NCBI RefSeq assembly: GCF_001894985.1
Contig: NZ_BCXG01000006.1
Span: forward strand, 124,001-188,000
Length of the DNA: 64,000 bases
Source: Rhodococcus tukisamuensis NBRC 100609
Lineage (GTDB): Bacteria > Actinomycetota > Actinomycetes > Mycobacteriales > Mycobacteriaceae
Direction: 5' to 3'
The notes under the pieces were generated by a model. That model had not been told where the DNA came from, did no database searches, and saw only the letters and a program-made list of their open reading frames with translations. This document shows, piece after piece, positions 1 to 11,325 of the stretch (positions are counted from its first letter, which is position 1; each line of letters begins with the position of its first letter). The translations under genes were made by a program, and so were the position numbers.

Positions 1-1
1 C

Positions 2-1105
2 TACTGGGTGCTCACCCGGCATGCGGACGTGTTCGCCGCCGCCCGCGACCACGAGACCTTCTCCTCCGCGGACGGGCTGACCACGCAGTACGGCGAGCTG
101 GACAAGATCGGCATGCGTGACAACCCGCCGCTGGTGATGCAGGACCCGCCGCAGCACACGGACTTCCGGCGCCTCGTCGCGCGCGGGTTCACCCCGCGGC
201 AGGTCAACTCCGTCGAGCCGGAGGTGCGTGAGTTCGTGGTCGAGCGCCTCGAGGGGCTGCGTGCGGCCGGCGGCGGCGACATCGTCACCACGCTGTTCAA
301 GCCGCTGCCGAGCATGGTGGTCGCGCACTACCTGGGTGTACCGGCCGAGGACCGTGACCGGTTCGACGGCTGGACCGACTCGATCGTCGCGGCCACCGCT
401 ACCGGCGACACCCTCGACGCGGCGGCCGCCGTGGGAGACCTGATGGGCTACTTCGGCGGCCTGATCGAGCGTCGACGCGCCGAGTGCGCGGCCGGGCAGG
501 CCGGGGACGACACCATCTCGCACCTGGTGGACGCCGGGGTCGGCGCGGACGGCGACATCTCCGGGCTGCTGTCCATCCTCGGGTTCGCGTTCACCATGGT
601 CACCGGCGGCAACGACACCACCACCGGGATGCTGGGCGGCGCCGTCCAGTTGCTGACCCAGCGGCCCGACCAGCGCGCGCTGCTGCTCGAGGACCCATCC
701 CGGATCTCCGACGCCGTCGAGGAGTTGCTGCGTCTCACCTCGCCCGTGCAGGGGCTGGCCCGCACCAGCACCCGGGACGTGACTGTCGATGTCGACGGCC
801 GCGGCGTCACCATCCCGGCGGGCCGTAAGGTACTGCTGGTCTACGGGTCTGCCAACCGCGACCCGCGTGCCTACGGTCCGGATGCGGAGGAGTTCGACGT
901 GCTGCGTGCCCCGCGTCAGATCATGACCTTCAGCCACGGCAGCCACCACTGCCTCGGTGCGGCCGCCGCCCGCATGCAGGCCCGGGTCGCGCTCGAGGAA
1001 CTGCTGAGCCGGTACCCCGACTTCACCGTCGACATCGACGCCGTCGAGTACGCGCCCGGCAACTACGTGCGCAGGCCCACCCACGTGCCGTTCTCGGTGA
1101 GCTGA
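2..1105 (+). CDS. Cytochrome P450 (5' end cut by window edge)
   Basis: Haem-thiolate monooxygenase of the soluble bacterial type; substrate unknown. The reading frame is open to the window edge (Tyr-Trp precede the first possible GTG at 8, as in the usual YWVLTRHADV stretch), so the N-terminus lies upstream. Visible hallmarks: I-helix oxygen-binding motif GGNDTTTG, the ExxR pair in EELLRL, and the haem loop FSHGSHHCLG with the proximal Cys. The C-terminus is complete. Its TGA overlaps the ATG of the following TetR gene (TGATG), so the two are translationally coupled and the regulator probably controls this operon. Ferredoxin or reductase partners are not in the window. Family is certain, subfamily not assigned. 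Confidence 0.93.
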   Translation, partial: YWVLTRHADVFAAARDHETFSSADGLTTQYGELDKIGMRDNPPLVMQDPPQHTDFRRLVARGFTPRQVNSVEPEVREFVVERLEGLRAAGGGDIVTTLFKPLPSMVVAHYLGVPAEDRDRFDGWTDSIVAATATGDTLDAAAAVGDLMGYFGGLIERRRAECAAGQAGDDTISHLVDAGVGADGDISGLLSILGFAFTMVTGGNDTTTGMLGGAVQLLTQRPDQRALLLEDPSRISDAVEELLRLTSPVQGLARTSTRDVTVDVDGRGVTIPAGRKVLLVYGSANRDPRAYGPDAEEFDVLRAPRQIMTFSHGSHHCLGAAAARMQARVALEELLSRYPDFTVDIDAVEYAPGNYVRRPTHVPFSVS

Positions 1106-1695
1106 TGGCCGGCCCCGACGCCCCCGCCCCGCCGTGGCTGCGCGAGGAGCGCAGCGAGATCGCGGCGGAACGGATCCTCGACGCCGCCGCGGAGCTCTTC
1201 GTCCGTCGGGGCGTCGCGACCACCGGTATGGCCGAGGTCGCGAAGGCGGCGGGGTGCTCGCGGGCGACGCTGTACCGGTACTTCGACAACCGCCGGTCGT
1301 TGCACCTGGCGTTCGTGCACCGGGAGGCTCGGCGGCTGGGGGAGCAACTGTCGACGCAGGTCGCCGACATCACGGACCCGCGTCGACGCGTCGTGGAGGC
1401 GACGCTCGGCGCGGTCCGTGCGGTGCGGCGGACGCCGACCCTGGCCGCCTGGTTCGGGCTCGGCGACGCGGGCATCGCCTCCGAACTGGCCGGCACCTCG
1501 GAGGTCATCGAGGTGCTGGGGACGGCCTTCCTGGCCGACGCCGGGCTCGGCGACCACGCGGAGGTCTCGCGCCGGGCCCGCTGGCTGGTCCGGGTGATCG
1601 TCTCGCTGCTCACCGTGCCCGGCGCGGACGAGGCCGACGAGCGCGCCATGATCGAGCAGTTCCTGGTCCCGGTGCTGCTGGCGCCGCCCGCCTGA
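1105..1695 (+). CDS. TetR/AcrR-family transcriptional regulator
   Basis: DNA-binding repressor of about 196 residues. The N-terminal third is a TetR helix-turn-helix (IAAERILDAAAELFVRRGV, then GMAEVAKAAGCSRATLYRYF), followed by a helical ligand-binding domain with no recognisable ligand signature. The start ATG overlaps the P450 stop codon, which fixes the start and shows co-translation with the P450. A P450 plus a coupled TetR protein suggests substrate-responsive control, but the ligand and operator (upstream of the P450, outside the window) cannot be seen. The gene converges on the VIT transporter with 22 bp between them. Confidence 0.9.
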   Translation: MAGPDAPAPPWLREERSEIAAERILDAAAELFVRRGVATTGMAEVAKAAGCSRATLYRYFDNRRSLHLAFVHREARRLGEQLSTQVADITDPRRRVVEATLGAVRAVRRTPTLAAWFGLGDAGIASELAGTSEVIEVLGTAFLADAGLGDHAEVSRRARWLVRVIVSLLTVPGADEADERAMIEQFLVPVLLAPPA

Positions 1696-1707
1696 CGGCG
1701 ACGCCGG

Positions 1708-1726
1708 GCCCTCCAAGCTAGAGGGC
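1708..1726. terminator. Bidirectional hairpin between convergent TetR and VIT genes
   Basis: GCCCTC (1708-1713) pairs perfectly with GAGGGC (1721-1726) around a 7-nt loop. The right arm lies inside the 3' end of the VIT gene and the loop contains its stop codon. There is no long T run, as is usual in high-GC actinobacteria. The position between convergent stop codons supports a shared terminator. Confidence 0.5.
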
Positions 1727-2458
1727 GACGCCGCCGACCAGTTGCCCGATGCCGTACGTGACGGCCATCGCGAGCGCGCCGCCCAGCACCACCCGCGCCA
1801 CCGCCCGGCCGCGGTCGGATCCGCCGAGCCGGGCGCTGACGCTGCCGGTGAGCGCCAGCGCGACCAGCACCGCCACCACCGTGACCGGGATCCGCGCCGT
1901 GGGCGGCGTGAGGAGCACCGCGATCAGCGGCAGCAGCGCGCCCAGCGTGAACGAGACCGCCGAGGACGCGGCGGCCTGCCAGGGGTTGGTGAGCTCGTCG
2001 GGGTTGATGCCCAGCTCGACCTCCGCGTGGGCGGCGAAGGCGTCGTGCGCGGTCAGTTCCTCGGCCACCGTGCGCGCGGTCGCGGGGGACAGGCCCTTTG
2101 CCTCGTAGAGCCCGGTGAGCTCGGCGAGTTCCTGCTCGGGGGTCTCGGCCAGTTCGGCCTGCTCCTTCGCCAGCAGCGCCCGCTCGGTGTCGCGTTGGGT
2201 GCTCACCGAGACGTACTCGCCGAGCGCCATCGACACCGCGCCGGCGGCGAGCCCGGCAATGCCGGCGGTGAGGATCGACCCGCGGTCGGTGGTCGCGGCG
2301 GCGACACCGACCACCAGGCCGGCCGTCGAGACGATGCCGTCGTTGGCGCCGAGGACCCCGGCCCGCAGCCAGTTCAGCTTGGCGTAGAGGCCCTGGCCGT
2401 GCGGTTCGGCGTCGTGGGGTTCTGGGGCGGTCGACACGTCCCCCGAGTCGGTGCTCAT
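1718..2458 (-). CDS. VIT1/CCC1-family transporter
   Basis: Integral membrane protein of 246 residues in the family of vacuolar iron/manganese transporters (VIT1/CCC1). Seen: the family motif GANDGIVSTAGLVVGV after a short hydrophilic N-terminus, a second helix pair (AGLAAGAVSMALGEYVSVSTQ), a charged cytoplasmic stretch rich in Glu (KEQAELAETPEQELAELTGLYEAKG) that corresponds to the metal-binding region of the family, then three C-terminal hydrophobic helices. Bacterial members are thought to export or buffer Fe2+ or Mn2+; the metal here is inferred only. Transcribed alone, divergently from the MepB-like gene. Confidence 0.9.
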   Translation of the reverse strand: MSTDSGDVSTAPEPHDAEPHGQGLYAKLNWLRAGVLGANDGIVSTAGLVVGVAAATTDRGSILTAGIAGLAAGAVSMALGEYVSVSTQRDTERALLAKEQAELAETPEQELAELTGLYEAKGLSPATARTVAEELTAHDAFAAHAEVELGINPDELTNPWQAAASSAVSFTLGALLPLIAVLLTPPTARIPVTVVAVLVALALTGSVSARLGGSDRGRAVARVVLGGALAMAVTYGIGQLVGGVAL

Positions 2459-2579
2459 GGCCGGAACGCTAGTGGCTGCGAGGGGCCGCTACCAGCAATG
2501 CAAGGCTGTCCGAAGTGGTCGGGCGCGGCGCCCCGCCACCGGCGCCCAGCGCGTCGACGAGCACGAAACGAGGACGACC

Positions 2580-3128
2580 ATGACCGACCCCGCCGGGCGC
2601 GAGAACTCGAATCCGGCGTCCTGGCCCGGGGTTCACGCCGACCTGCTGGCGGCGAGGACGCGGCTGTACGACCCCTGCGGGTTCACCTGTTCGCGGCCGG
2701 TGCCCGAGCCGGAGAGTGCGGCGTACGGGGCGCACGAGTTCACCCTCGACGGCCGGGCGGTCAGGTACCGCGTCGCCAGGATCACTCCGACGAAGGTCGG
2801 GCAGTTCGTGACGCTGTGGAAGCGGCCCGGCCCGGGTCCCATCGCACCCTTCGACGCCGCCGACCCCGTCGACCTGTTCGTCGTCAGCTGCCGCGACGGC
2901 GATCACTTCGGTCAGTTCGTGTTCGCCCGTGAGGTCCTGCGCGAGCGCGGCGTGCTCTCGCGAGCCGGCGAGGGCGGCAAGCTGGCGATCCGCGTCTACC
3001 CGCCGTGGGTGACGACGAGCAGTCGCCAGGCCGGCACCACGCAGGCCTGGCAGCTGGAGCACTTCCTGCCGATTCCCGGAGGCCACCCGGTCGACGCCGC
3101 GCGGGCGCGGGCGCTGCACCGCGCGTAG
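2580..3128 (+). CDS. MepB family protein
   Basis: Protein of 182 residues of the MepB family, named after the third gene of the staphylococcal mepRAB operon; biochemical function unknown. Recognised by the conserved run VGQFVTLWKR, PFDAADPVDLFVV, GQFVFAREVL, LAIRVYPPW and WQLEHF. The ATG at 2580 is chosen because it follows a purine-rich AACGAGGACG ribosome-binding region; the frame is open further upstream but that extension overlaps the divergent VIT promoter and lacks family similarity. The gene stops with TAG, but the same frame continues with a protein-like 43-codon stretch (see next entry), so the present C-terminus may be truncated. No neighbouring regulator is evident. Confidence 0.75.
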   Translation: MTDPAGRENSNPASWPGVHADLLAARTRLYDPCGFTCSRPVPEPESAAYGAHEFTLDGRAVRYRVARITPTKVGQFVTLWKRPGPGPIAPFDAADPVDLFVVSCRDGDHFGQFVFAREVLRERGVLSRAGEGGKLAIRVYPPWVTTSSRQAGTTQAWQLEHFLPIPGGHPVDAARARALHRA

Positions 3129-6430
<3,302 letters not shown>

Positions 6431-6453
<23 letters not shown>

Positions 6454-6964
6454 GTCGGCGGCCGAGGTGCGGGTGCTCAACGCGGTGCAGGGCACGGTCG
6501 GTGCCCGGCCCGGCGTGATCGCCGCCGCCCGTGGCATGTCCCACTTCGGTGAGCACGCGCTCGGCTGGGTCGCGATCGCCGGTGTCGGCGCCGTCGTCGA
6601 CCCCCGTCGTCGCCGCCAGTGGGCCGGTGTCGCGGTCGGCGCGGTCGGCGCGCACGCGGCGTCCATCGTGATCAAGCGTGTCGTCCGCCGGGCCCGCCCG
6701 AACGACCCCTCGGTGCAGGTCAACGTGTCGACGCCGAGCAAGCTGAGCTTTCCGTCGTCGCACGCGACGTCGACGACGGCCGCCGCGGTACTCCTCGGTC
6801 GTCTGACCGGTCTACCCTTGCCCGCGGTGCTGGTGCCTCCGATGCTGCTCTCGCGGCTCGTTCTCGGCGTGCACTACCCGACCGATGTGCTCGCCGGATC
6901 CGCCCTGGGCGCAGCCTCGGCCGCAGTGGTTCTGCGTGCCGAAAAGAAGTTTGGAGAGAAATGA
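6431..6964 (+). CDS. PAP2-type phosphatase, decaprenylphosphoryl-5-phosphoribose phosphatase candidate
   Basis: Membrane phosphatase of 177 residues, counterpart of Rv3807c, proposed to dephosphorylate decaprenylphosphoryl-5-phosphoribose (the UbiA product) to decaprenylphosphoryl-ribose, the DprE1 substrate. All three PAP2 motifs are visible: KRVVRRARPNDP, FPSSHATST (PSSH instead of the commoner PSGH) and SRLVLGVHYPTDVLAG. Hydrophobic helices surround the motifs. The GTG start lies within the last codons of glfT2 behind an AGGAGAGG-like site, and its stop overlaps the ubiA start, so it is translated as part of the operon. The physiological substrate is inferred from position and from the mycobacterial gene. 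Confidence 0.88.
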
Positions 6965-7866
6965 GCGAGGAGCCGTCCGAGGTCGCCGGGCCCCCCAAGA
7001 CGTTGCTGGGAGGGATCGTCAAGGCGGTCCGCCCCCGGCAGTGGGTCAAGAACGTCCTGGTGCTGGCCGCGCCGCTGGCGGCCGGGTCCGTCACCGAGGT
7101 CGACGTGCTCGTGCCGGTGGCGTTGGCGTTCGTCGTGTTCTGCATGGCGGCGTCCGGCATCTACCTCGTCAACGACGCGATGGACGTGGAGGCGGACCGG
7201 GCGCACCCGACCAAGCGCTTCCGCCCGATCGCCGCCGGCGTGCTGCCGGTCAACCTCGCCTACGCGATGGCCGTCGTGCTGCTGGTCGGCGCGATCGGCA
7301 TCTCGTTCCTGGCGAACTGGCAGCTCGCGCTGGTGATGGGCGTCTACATCGCCATCCAGCTCGCGTACTGCTTCGGCCTCAAGCACCAGGCCGTGCTCGA
7401 CATCTGCATCGTGTCCTCGGGCTTCCTGCTGCGCGCGATCGCCGGTGGTGTGGCCGCCGAGATCCCGCTCTCGCAGTGGTTCCTGCTGATCATGGCCTTC
7501 GGCTCGCTGTTCATGGCGGCGGGCAAGCGCTACGCGGAACTGCAGTTGGCCGAGCGCACCGGCGCCAAGATCCGTAAGTCCCTCGAGTACTACACCGGCA
7601 CCTACCTGCGTTTCGTGTGGACGCTGTCCGCAACGGCCGTGGTGATCTGCTACGGACTGTGGGCCTTCGAGCGGGACCAGGCGAACGGCACCAACTGGTT
7701 CGCGATCTCGATGATCCCGTTCACCATCGCGATCCTGCGCTACGCCGTGGACGTCGACGGCGGCGAGGCCGGCGAGCCGGAGGAGATCGCGCTGGGCGAC
7801 CGGGTGCTGCAGTTCCTCGCGCTGGCCTGGATCGGAGCGGTGGGTGTCGCTGTCTACCTCGCCTGA
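6961..7866 (+). CDS. ubiA: Decaprenyl-phosphate phosphoribosyltransferase (DPPR synthase)
   Basis: UbiA-superfamily membrane enzyme of 301 residues (Rv3806c type) that joins phosphoribosyl pyrophosphate to decaprenyl phosphate, the committed step to the arabinose donor DPA. Seen: KAVRPRQWVKNVLVLAAPL at the N-terminus, the first Asp-rich motif NDAMDVEADRAHPTKRFRPI in the loop after helix 2, and the second conserved block LKHQAVLDICIVSSGFLLRAIAGG, spread over about eight or nine hydrophobic helices. The ATG overlaps the phosphatase stop (ATGA) with a GGAGAG site just before it. The 3' end overlaps aftB by 23 nt. Ethambutol resistance maps to this gene in M. tuberculosis. Confidence 0.95.
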   Translation: MSEEPSEVAGPPKTLLGGIVKAVRPRQWVKNVLVLAAPLAAGSVTEVDVLVPVALAFVVFCMAASGIYLVNDAMDVEADRAHPTKRFRPIAAGVLPVNLAYAMAVVLLVGAIGISFLANWQLALVMGVYIAIQLAYCFGLKHQAVLDICIVSSGFLLRAIAGGVAAEIPLSQWFLLIMAFGSLFMAAGKRYAELQLAERTGAKIRKSLEYYTGTYLRFVWTLSATAVVICYGLWAFERDQANGTNWFAISMIPFTIAILRYAVDVDGGEAGEPEEIALGDRVLQFLALAWIGAVGVAVYLA

Positions 7867-9784
7867 CACCGCACGTTCCGCGGGGTCCGCGGCGGCCGGC
7901 CACCCCGCCGACCAGCCGCTGCCGAGGTCTCTGACCCGGTGGGTGTACCTGGGCGGGGTCGCGCTGACCGCTGCCCTCTTCTTCTGGGGCGCCTGGCAGC
8001 GTCGGTGGATCGCCGACGACGGCCTGATCGTGCTGCGGACGGTGCGGAACCTGCTGGCGGGCAACGGGCCGGTGTTCAACGCCGGCGAGCGGGTGGAGGC
8101 CAACACCAGCACCGTGTGGACGTACCTGGTCTACGCCTTCGGTTGGTTGACCGAGATCCGGCTCGAGTACGTGGTGCTCACGCTGGCCCTGGTCCTCTCC
8201 GGTGCCGCGATCGCGTTGGGCATGCTGGGCGCCGGTTCTCTCTGGAACAACCGGGCCGGGGCACTGGGCCGGTCCACCCTGCTGCTGCCCGCCGGTGCCC
8301 TCGCCTACATCGCGGTCCCGCCCGCCCGTGACTTCGCCACCTCCGGGCTCGAGACCTGCCTGGTCATCTTCTGGATCTCGCTGGTGTGGCTGCTGCTGGT
8401 GCAGTGGTCGCAGCGGGAGCCGACCACCGTTCGGGTGCTGGTGCTCGCCTTCGTCGCCGGGCTGGGGCCACTGGTCCGCCCCGAGATGGTGATCGTGGCC
8501 GGTCTGGCCCTGCTGATGATCTTCCTCACACCGGGCAGCTGGCAGCGGCGCGCCTCGATCGTCGCGGTCGCCGGCGCACTGCCGGTCGGCTACCAGATCT
8601 GGCGGATGGGCTACTACGCCCTGCCCTACCCCAACACCGCCGTCTCCAAGGACGCGGGCGGCGCCAAGTGGTCGCAGGGCTTCGCCTACCTGTGGAACCT
8701 CGTGGGCCCGTACTGGTTGTGGCTGCCGCTGCTGGTGGTCGGCGGCTACGTCGGCTGGGTGCTGCTCGGCCGCAAGGTTTCGCCCGCAGACAGTGAGGAC
8801 AAAGCGTCGGCAGGCCCGACGGGCGTCCGTGTCCCGCTGACTCAGCGGCTGCACACGCCCACCGCCGTGGTTGCCCTCATGCTGGGTGCCGGCCTGTTGC
8901 TGGCTGTCTACTCGGTGCGCGTCGGCGGCGACTTCATGCACGGCCGGGTCCTGCTGCCCGCGCTCTTCTGCCTGATCCTGCCGATCGCGGTCCTGCCGGT
9001 TCGGGTACCCGCCCGCGGGCAGTGGGGCAGGACCCCGGCGACCGCCTTGTTCGCGGCCGGGTCGCTGGCCTGGCTCGCGACGGTCGTGTGGGCGATCTCG
9101 GTGTCCACTGTGACCGGCATGCCGAACGGCACCGTCGTCGGCAAGTCCGGCATCGTCGACGAGCGCGCCTTCTACATACTCAACACCGGTCACGAGCACC
9201 CGATCCGGTCCGAGGACTACCTCGACTACCCGCGGATGCGCGCGATGGTCGAGGCGATCGCGAACACCCCGGACGGTGGGGTGCTGCTGCCGGCCGCCGC
9301 GTACACCTACTGGGACGTGGTGCCGCCGCCGGCGCCGATCCCGGAGGGTGGCGTCGGCCACGTTGTCTACTTCCTGAACCTGGGCATGACGAGCATGAAC
9401 GTCGGCCTCGACGTCCGGGTGCTGGACCAGATGGGGCTGGCGTACCCGCTGGCCGCCCACACCGAGCGCCTCGACGACGGCCGGATCGGTCACGACAAGG
9501 CCCTCTACCCGGACTGGGTGATCGCGGACACCGGGATGGTGGACGTGCATCCCTGGCTGCCCTGGTACCTCGACGAGGACTGGGTGCGGCAGGCGAAGGT
9601 CGCGCTGACCTGTCCGGAAACCGAGGAGCTGCTGCAGTCGTCCCGGGGCGAGTTGACCCGGCCACTGTTCGTCCGGAACCTGAAGAAGGCCTTCGACTAT
9701 GCGGGGTACAGATTCGACCGCGTCCCGGAGTACGAGATCGAGCGGTGTGGGCTCACGCCACCGCCGCCGGTAGAGCCCAGGTAG
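7844..9784 (+). CDS. aftB: Terminal beta-(1->2) arabinofuranosyltransferase AftB
   Basis: GT-C membrane glycosyltransferase of 646 residues adding the terminal beta-1,2 arabinose that carries mycolic acids, using DPA on the periplasmic side. Seen: first helix followed by the GT-C acidic motif WIADDGLIVLRTVRNLLAGNGPVFN, family sequence GERVEANTSTVWTY, about ten hydrophobic segments, then a C-terminal soluble periplasmic part (NGTVVGKSGIVDERAFYILNTGHEHPIR onwards). The GTG start is inside ubiA, the usual overlap. Followed by 267 bp of non-coding DNA, so the glf-to-aftB block is one operon. Corresponds to Rv3805c. Confidence 0.95.
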   Translation: MSLSTSPDTARSAGSAAAGHPADQPLPRSLTRWVYLGGVALTAALFFWGAWQRRWIADDGLIVLRTVRNLLAGNGPVFNAGERVEANTSTVWTYLVYAFGWLTEIRLEYVVLTLALVLSGAAIALGMLGAGSLWNNRAGALGRSTLLLPAGALAYIAVPPARDFATSGLETCLVIFWISLVWLLLVQWSQREPTTVRVLVLAFVAGLGPLVRPEMVIVAGLALLMIFLTPGSWQRRASIVAVAGALPVGYQIWRMGYYALPYPNTAVSKDAGGAKWSQGFAYLWNLVGPYWLWLPLLVVGGYVGWVLLGRKVSPADSEDKASAGPTGVRVPLTQRLHTPTAVVALMLGAGLLLAVYSVRVGGDFMHGRVLLPALFCLILPIAVLPVRVPARGQWGRTPATALFAAGSLAWLATVVWAISVSTVTGMPNGTVVGKSGIVDERAFYILNTGHEHPIRSEDYLDYPRMRAMVEAIANTPDGGVLLPAAAYTYWDVVPPPAPIPEGGVGHVVYFLNLGMTSMNVGLDVRVLDQMGLAYPLAAHTERLDDGRIGHDKALYPDWVIADTGMVDVHPWLPWYLDEDWVRQAKVALTCPETEELLQSSRGELTRPLFVRNLKKAFDYAGYRFDRVPEYEIERCGLTPPPPVEPR

Positions 9785-10051
9785 AGGTGATCGTGCACGG
9801 CGAATTTATCTCGTTTGTGTAACGATGGGTCCTCGTGGGCCGATGAAATGAGAGTGTGCAACGCGGTCACAGACAGCCACAGCGGCTCTGTTGTCAGAGT
9901 CGGTTCGGTGACATACAGTCCACCGAGCGCAGTGTGACCTTGAGCAGTACCACTGCCGTTTTCACATGTGTGGGGACGGAATGACGTGGCCGACGCCGAT
10001 CGCCGTGCCGCCGCTGGCGGGCACCGCAGTAAAAGAAAGAGAGCAATATTC
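9785..10051 (+). promoter_or_regulatory. Promoter region of the first mycolyltransferase with a 9-mer repeat site
   Basis: Non-coding stretch with locally lower GC than its surroundings. It holds two adjoining imperfect 9-mers at 9866-9883 (GTCACAGAC then AGCCACAGC). A related pair (GTCACAGCG AGTCACCCG) occurs before the second mycolyltransferase. The pattern resembles the GTCACAGCG-like direct repeats recalled for MtrA in M. tuberculosis. A purine-rich ribosome-binding site (AAGAAAGAGAG, 10033-10043) precedes the ATG at 10052. No clear -10/-35 pair could be assigned. Confidence 0.4.
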
Positions 10052-11050
10052 ATGCGTATAGGCAGACCGAGGTTCTCTGAACGCCTCAAGCGACGCGTTC
10101 TCGGCCTGTCGGCCGCGGCGCTCGTCCTGCCCCTAGCCGCTGGTATTGCGGGTACCGCTGTCGCAGGCGCCGCACCGATCACGCACCGCGCCCCTTCGGG
10201 CGGATTCGAAGAGGTGATGGTCCCGTCCTCGATGGGCCCCATCAAGGTCCAGATCCAGTGGGCGGCCCGCGGTGGCGACGCTGCGCTGTACCTGCTCGAC
10301 GGTCTGCGCGCCCGCGACGACCGCAACGCCTGGACGTTCGAGACCAACGCGCTCGACCAGTACCGGAACGACAACATCACCCTGGTGATGCCGGTCGGCG
10401 GCCAGTCCAGCTTCTACACCGACTGGATGGCGCCGTCGAACTTCAACGGCCAGGAGGTCACCTACAAGTGGGAGACCTTCCTCACGAAGGAACTGCCGGA
10501 CTACCTCGCCACGCGCGGCGTCTCGCGGACCAACAACGGCGTGCTCGGCCTGTCGATGGGTGGCTCCGCCGCCCTGACCCTGGCCGCATACCACCGCGAC
10601 CAGTTCAAGTTCGCGGGCTCGCTCTCGGGCTACCTGAACATCTCGGCGCCGGGCATGCGTGAGGCCATCCGCGTCGCGATGCTCGACGCCGGCCGCTTCA
10701 ACGTGGACTCCATGTGGGGCCCGCCGTGGAGCAAGTCGTGGCTGCGCAACGACCCGTTCGTCTTCGCGCCGAAGCTCAAGGACCTGTCGATGTACGTGTC
10801 CTCGGCCAGCGGCCTGCCCGGTCAGTACGACCACCCGAGCAAGGCGATCGACTACTACAACACCGCCAACGGCATGGCGCTCGAGGCGCTGGCGCTGGCG
10901 AACAGCCGGGCTTTCCAGGTCCGCCTGGCCACCCTCGGGATCCCGGCGACGTACAGCTTCCCGTCCAACGGAACCCACTCGTGGCCGTACTGGTCCGCCG
11001 AGCTGTTCAAGGCCCGGGGCCAGATCCTGGACGCCCTGAACGCCCGGTGA
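10052..11050 (+). CDS. Secreted mycolyltransferase, antigen 85 type
   Basis: Trehalose-mycolate:arabinan/trehalose mycolyltransferase acting outside the membrane. 332 residues from the ATG at 10052, chosen for its upstream AAGAGAG site and because it begins a standard signal peptide (MRIGRPRF, Arg-rich, then a LGLSAAALVLPLAAG core and AGA-AP cleavage site). Alpha/beta-hydrolase features: YLLDGLRARDD, PVGGQSSFYTDW oxyanion region, nucleophile Ser168 in GLSMGGSAA, and His309 in GTHSWPYW. Position equals fbpA (Rv3804c); which of the two copies is the main Ag85 cannot be told. Followed by a strong terminator, so it has its own transcription unit. Confidence 0.93.
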   Translation: MRIGRPRFSERLKRRVLGLSAAALVLPLAAGIAGTAVAGAAPITHRAPSGGFEEVMVPSSMGPIKVQIQWAARGGDAALYLLDGLRARDDRNAWTFETNALDQYRNDNITLVMPVGGQSSFYTDWMAPSNFNGQEVTYKWETFLTKELPDYLATRGVSRTNNGVLGLSMGGSAALTLAAYHRDQFKFAGSLSGYLNISAPGMREAIRVAMLDAGRFNVDSMWGPPWSKSWLRNDPFVFAPKLKDLSMYVSSASGLPGQYDHPSKAIDYYNTANGMALEALALANSRAFQVRLATLGIPATYSFPSNGTHSWPYWSAELFKARGQILDALNAR

Positions 11051-11080
11051 CCGGGTTCGTCCCAGCACTGTGACTTGATG

Positions 11081-11120
11081 ATGCCGCCTCACCCGACCTA
11101 CCGGCCGTGTGGGGCGGCAT
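11081..11120 (+). terminator. Intrinsic terminator after the first mycolyltransferase
   Basis: ATGCCGCCTCAC (11081-11092) pairs with GTGGGGCGGCAT (11109-11120) over 12 positions with one G-T wobble and a 16-nt loop. It is followed by TGTCGTTTTC. Placed 30 nt after the stop codon. Confidence 0.65.
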
Positions 11121-11164
11121 TGTCGTTTTCCGGAAGCTGAACCGAAGTAACAATTGCACCACCG

Positions 11165-11182
11165 GTCACAGCGAGTCACCCG
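11165..11182 (+). promoter_or_regulatory. 9-mer direct-repeat site before the second mycolyltransferase
   Basis: Two abutting 9-mers, GTCACAGCG (11165-11173) and AGTCACCCG (11174-11182), matching in type the site before the first mycolyltransferase. A GTAACA box occurs about 20 nt upstream. Candidate response-regulator (MtrA-like) site; assignment is inference. Confidence 0.35.
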
Positions 11183-11325
11183 GCTCGGCCGTTCGCCGAC
11201 GTGTAGAAAGAATCACGAGCGGCTGGCGTCCACGTGTGGCGTTGCCCGGGCCGGGGGTTGACCGAGATCCGAGTGTCGAGCCGATGAGCAGTGTGGCCGA
11301 AGAGCAGAAAGTGAGTCACCGTCAG

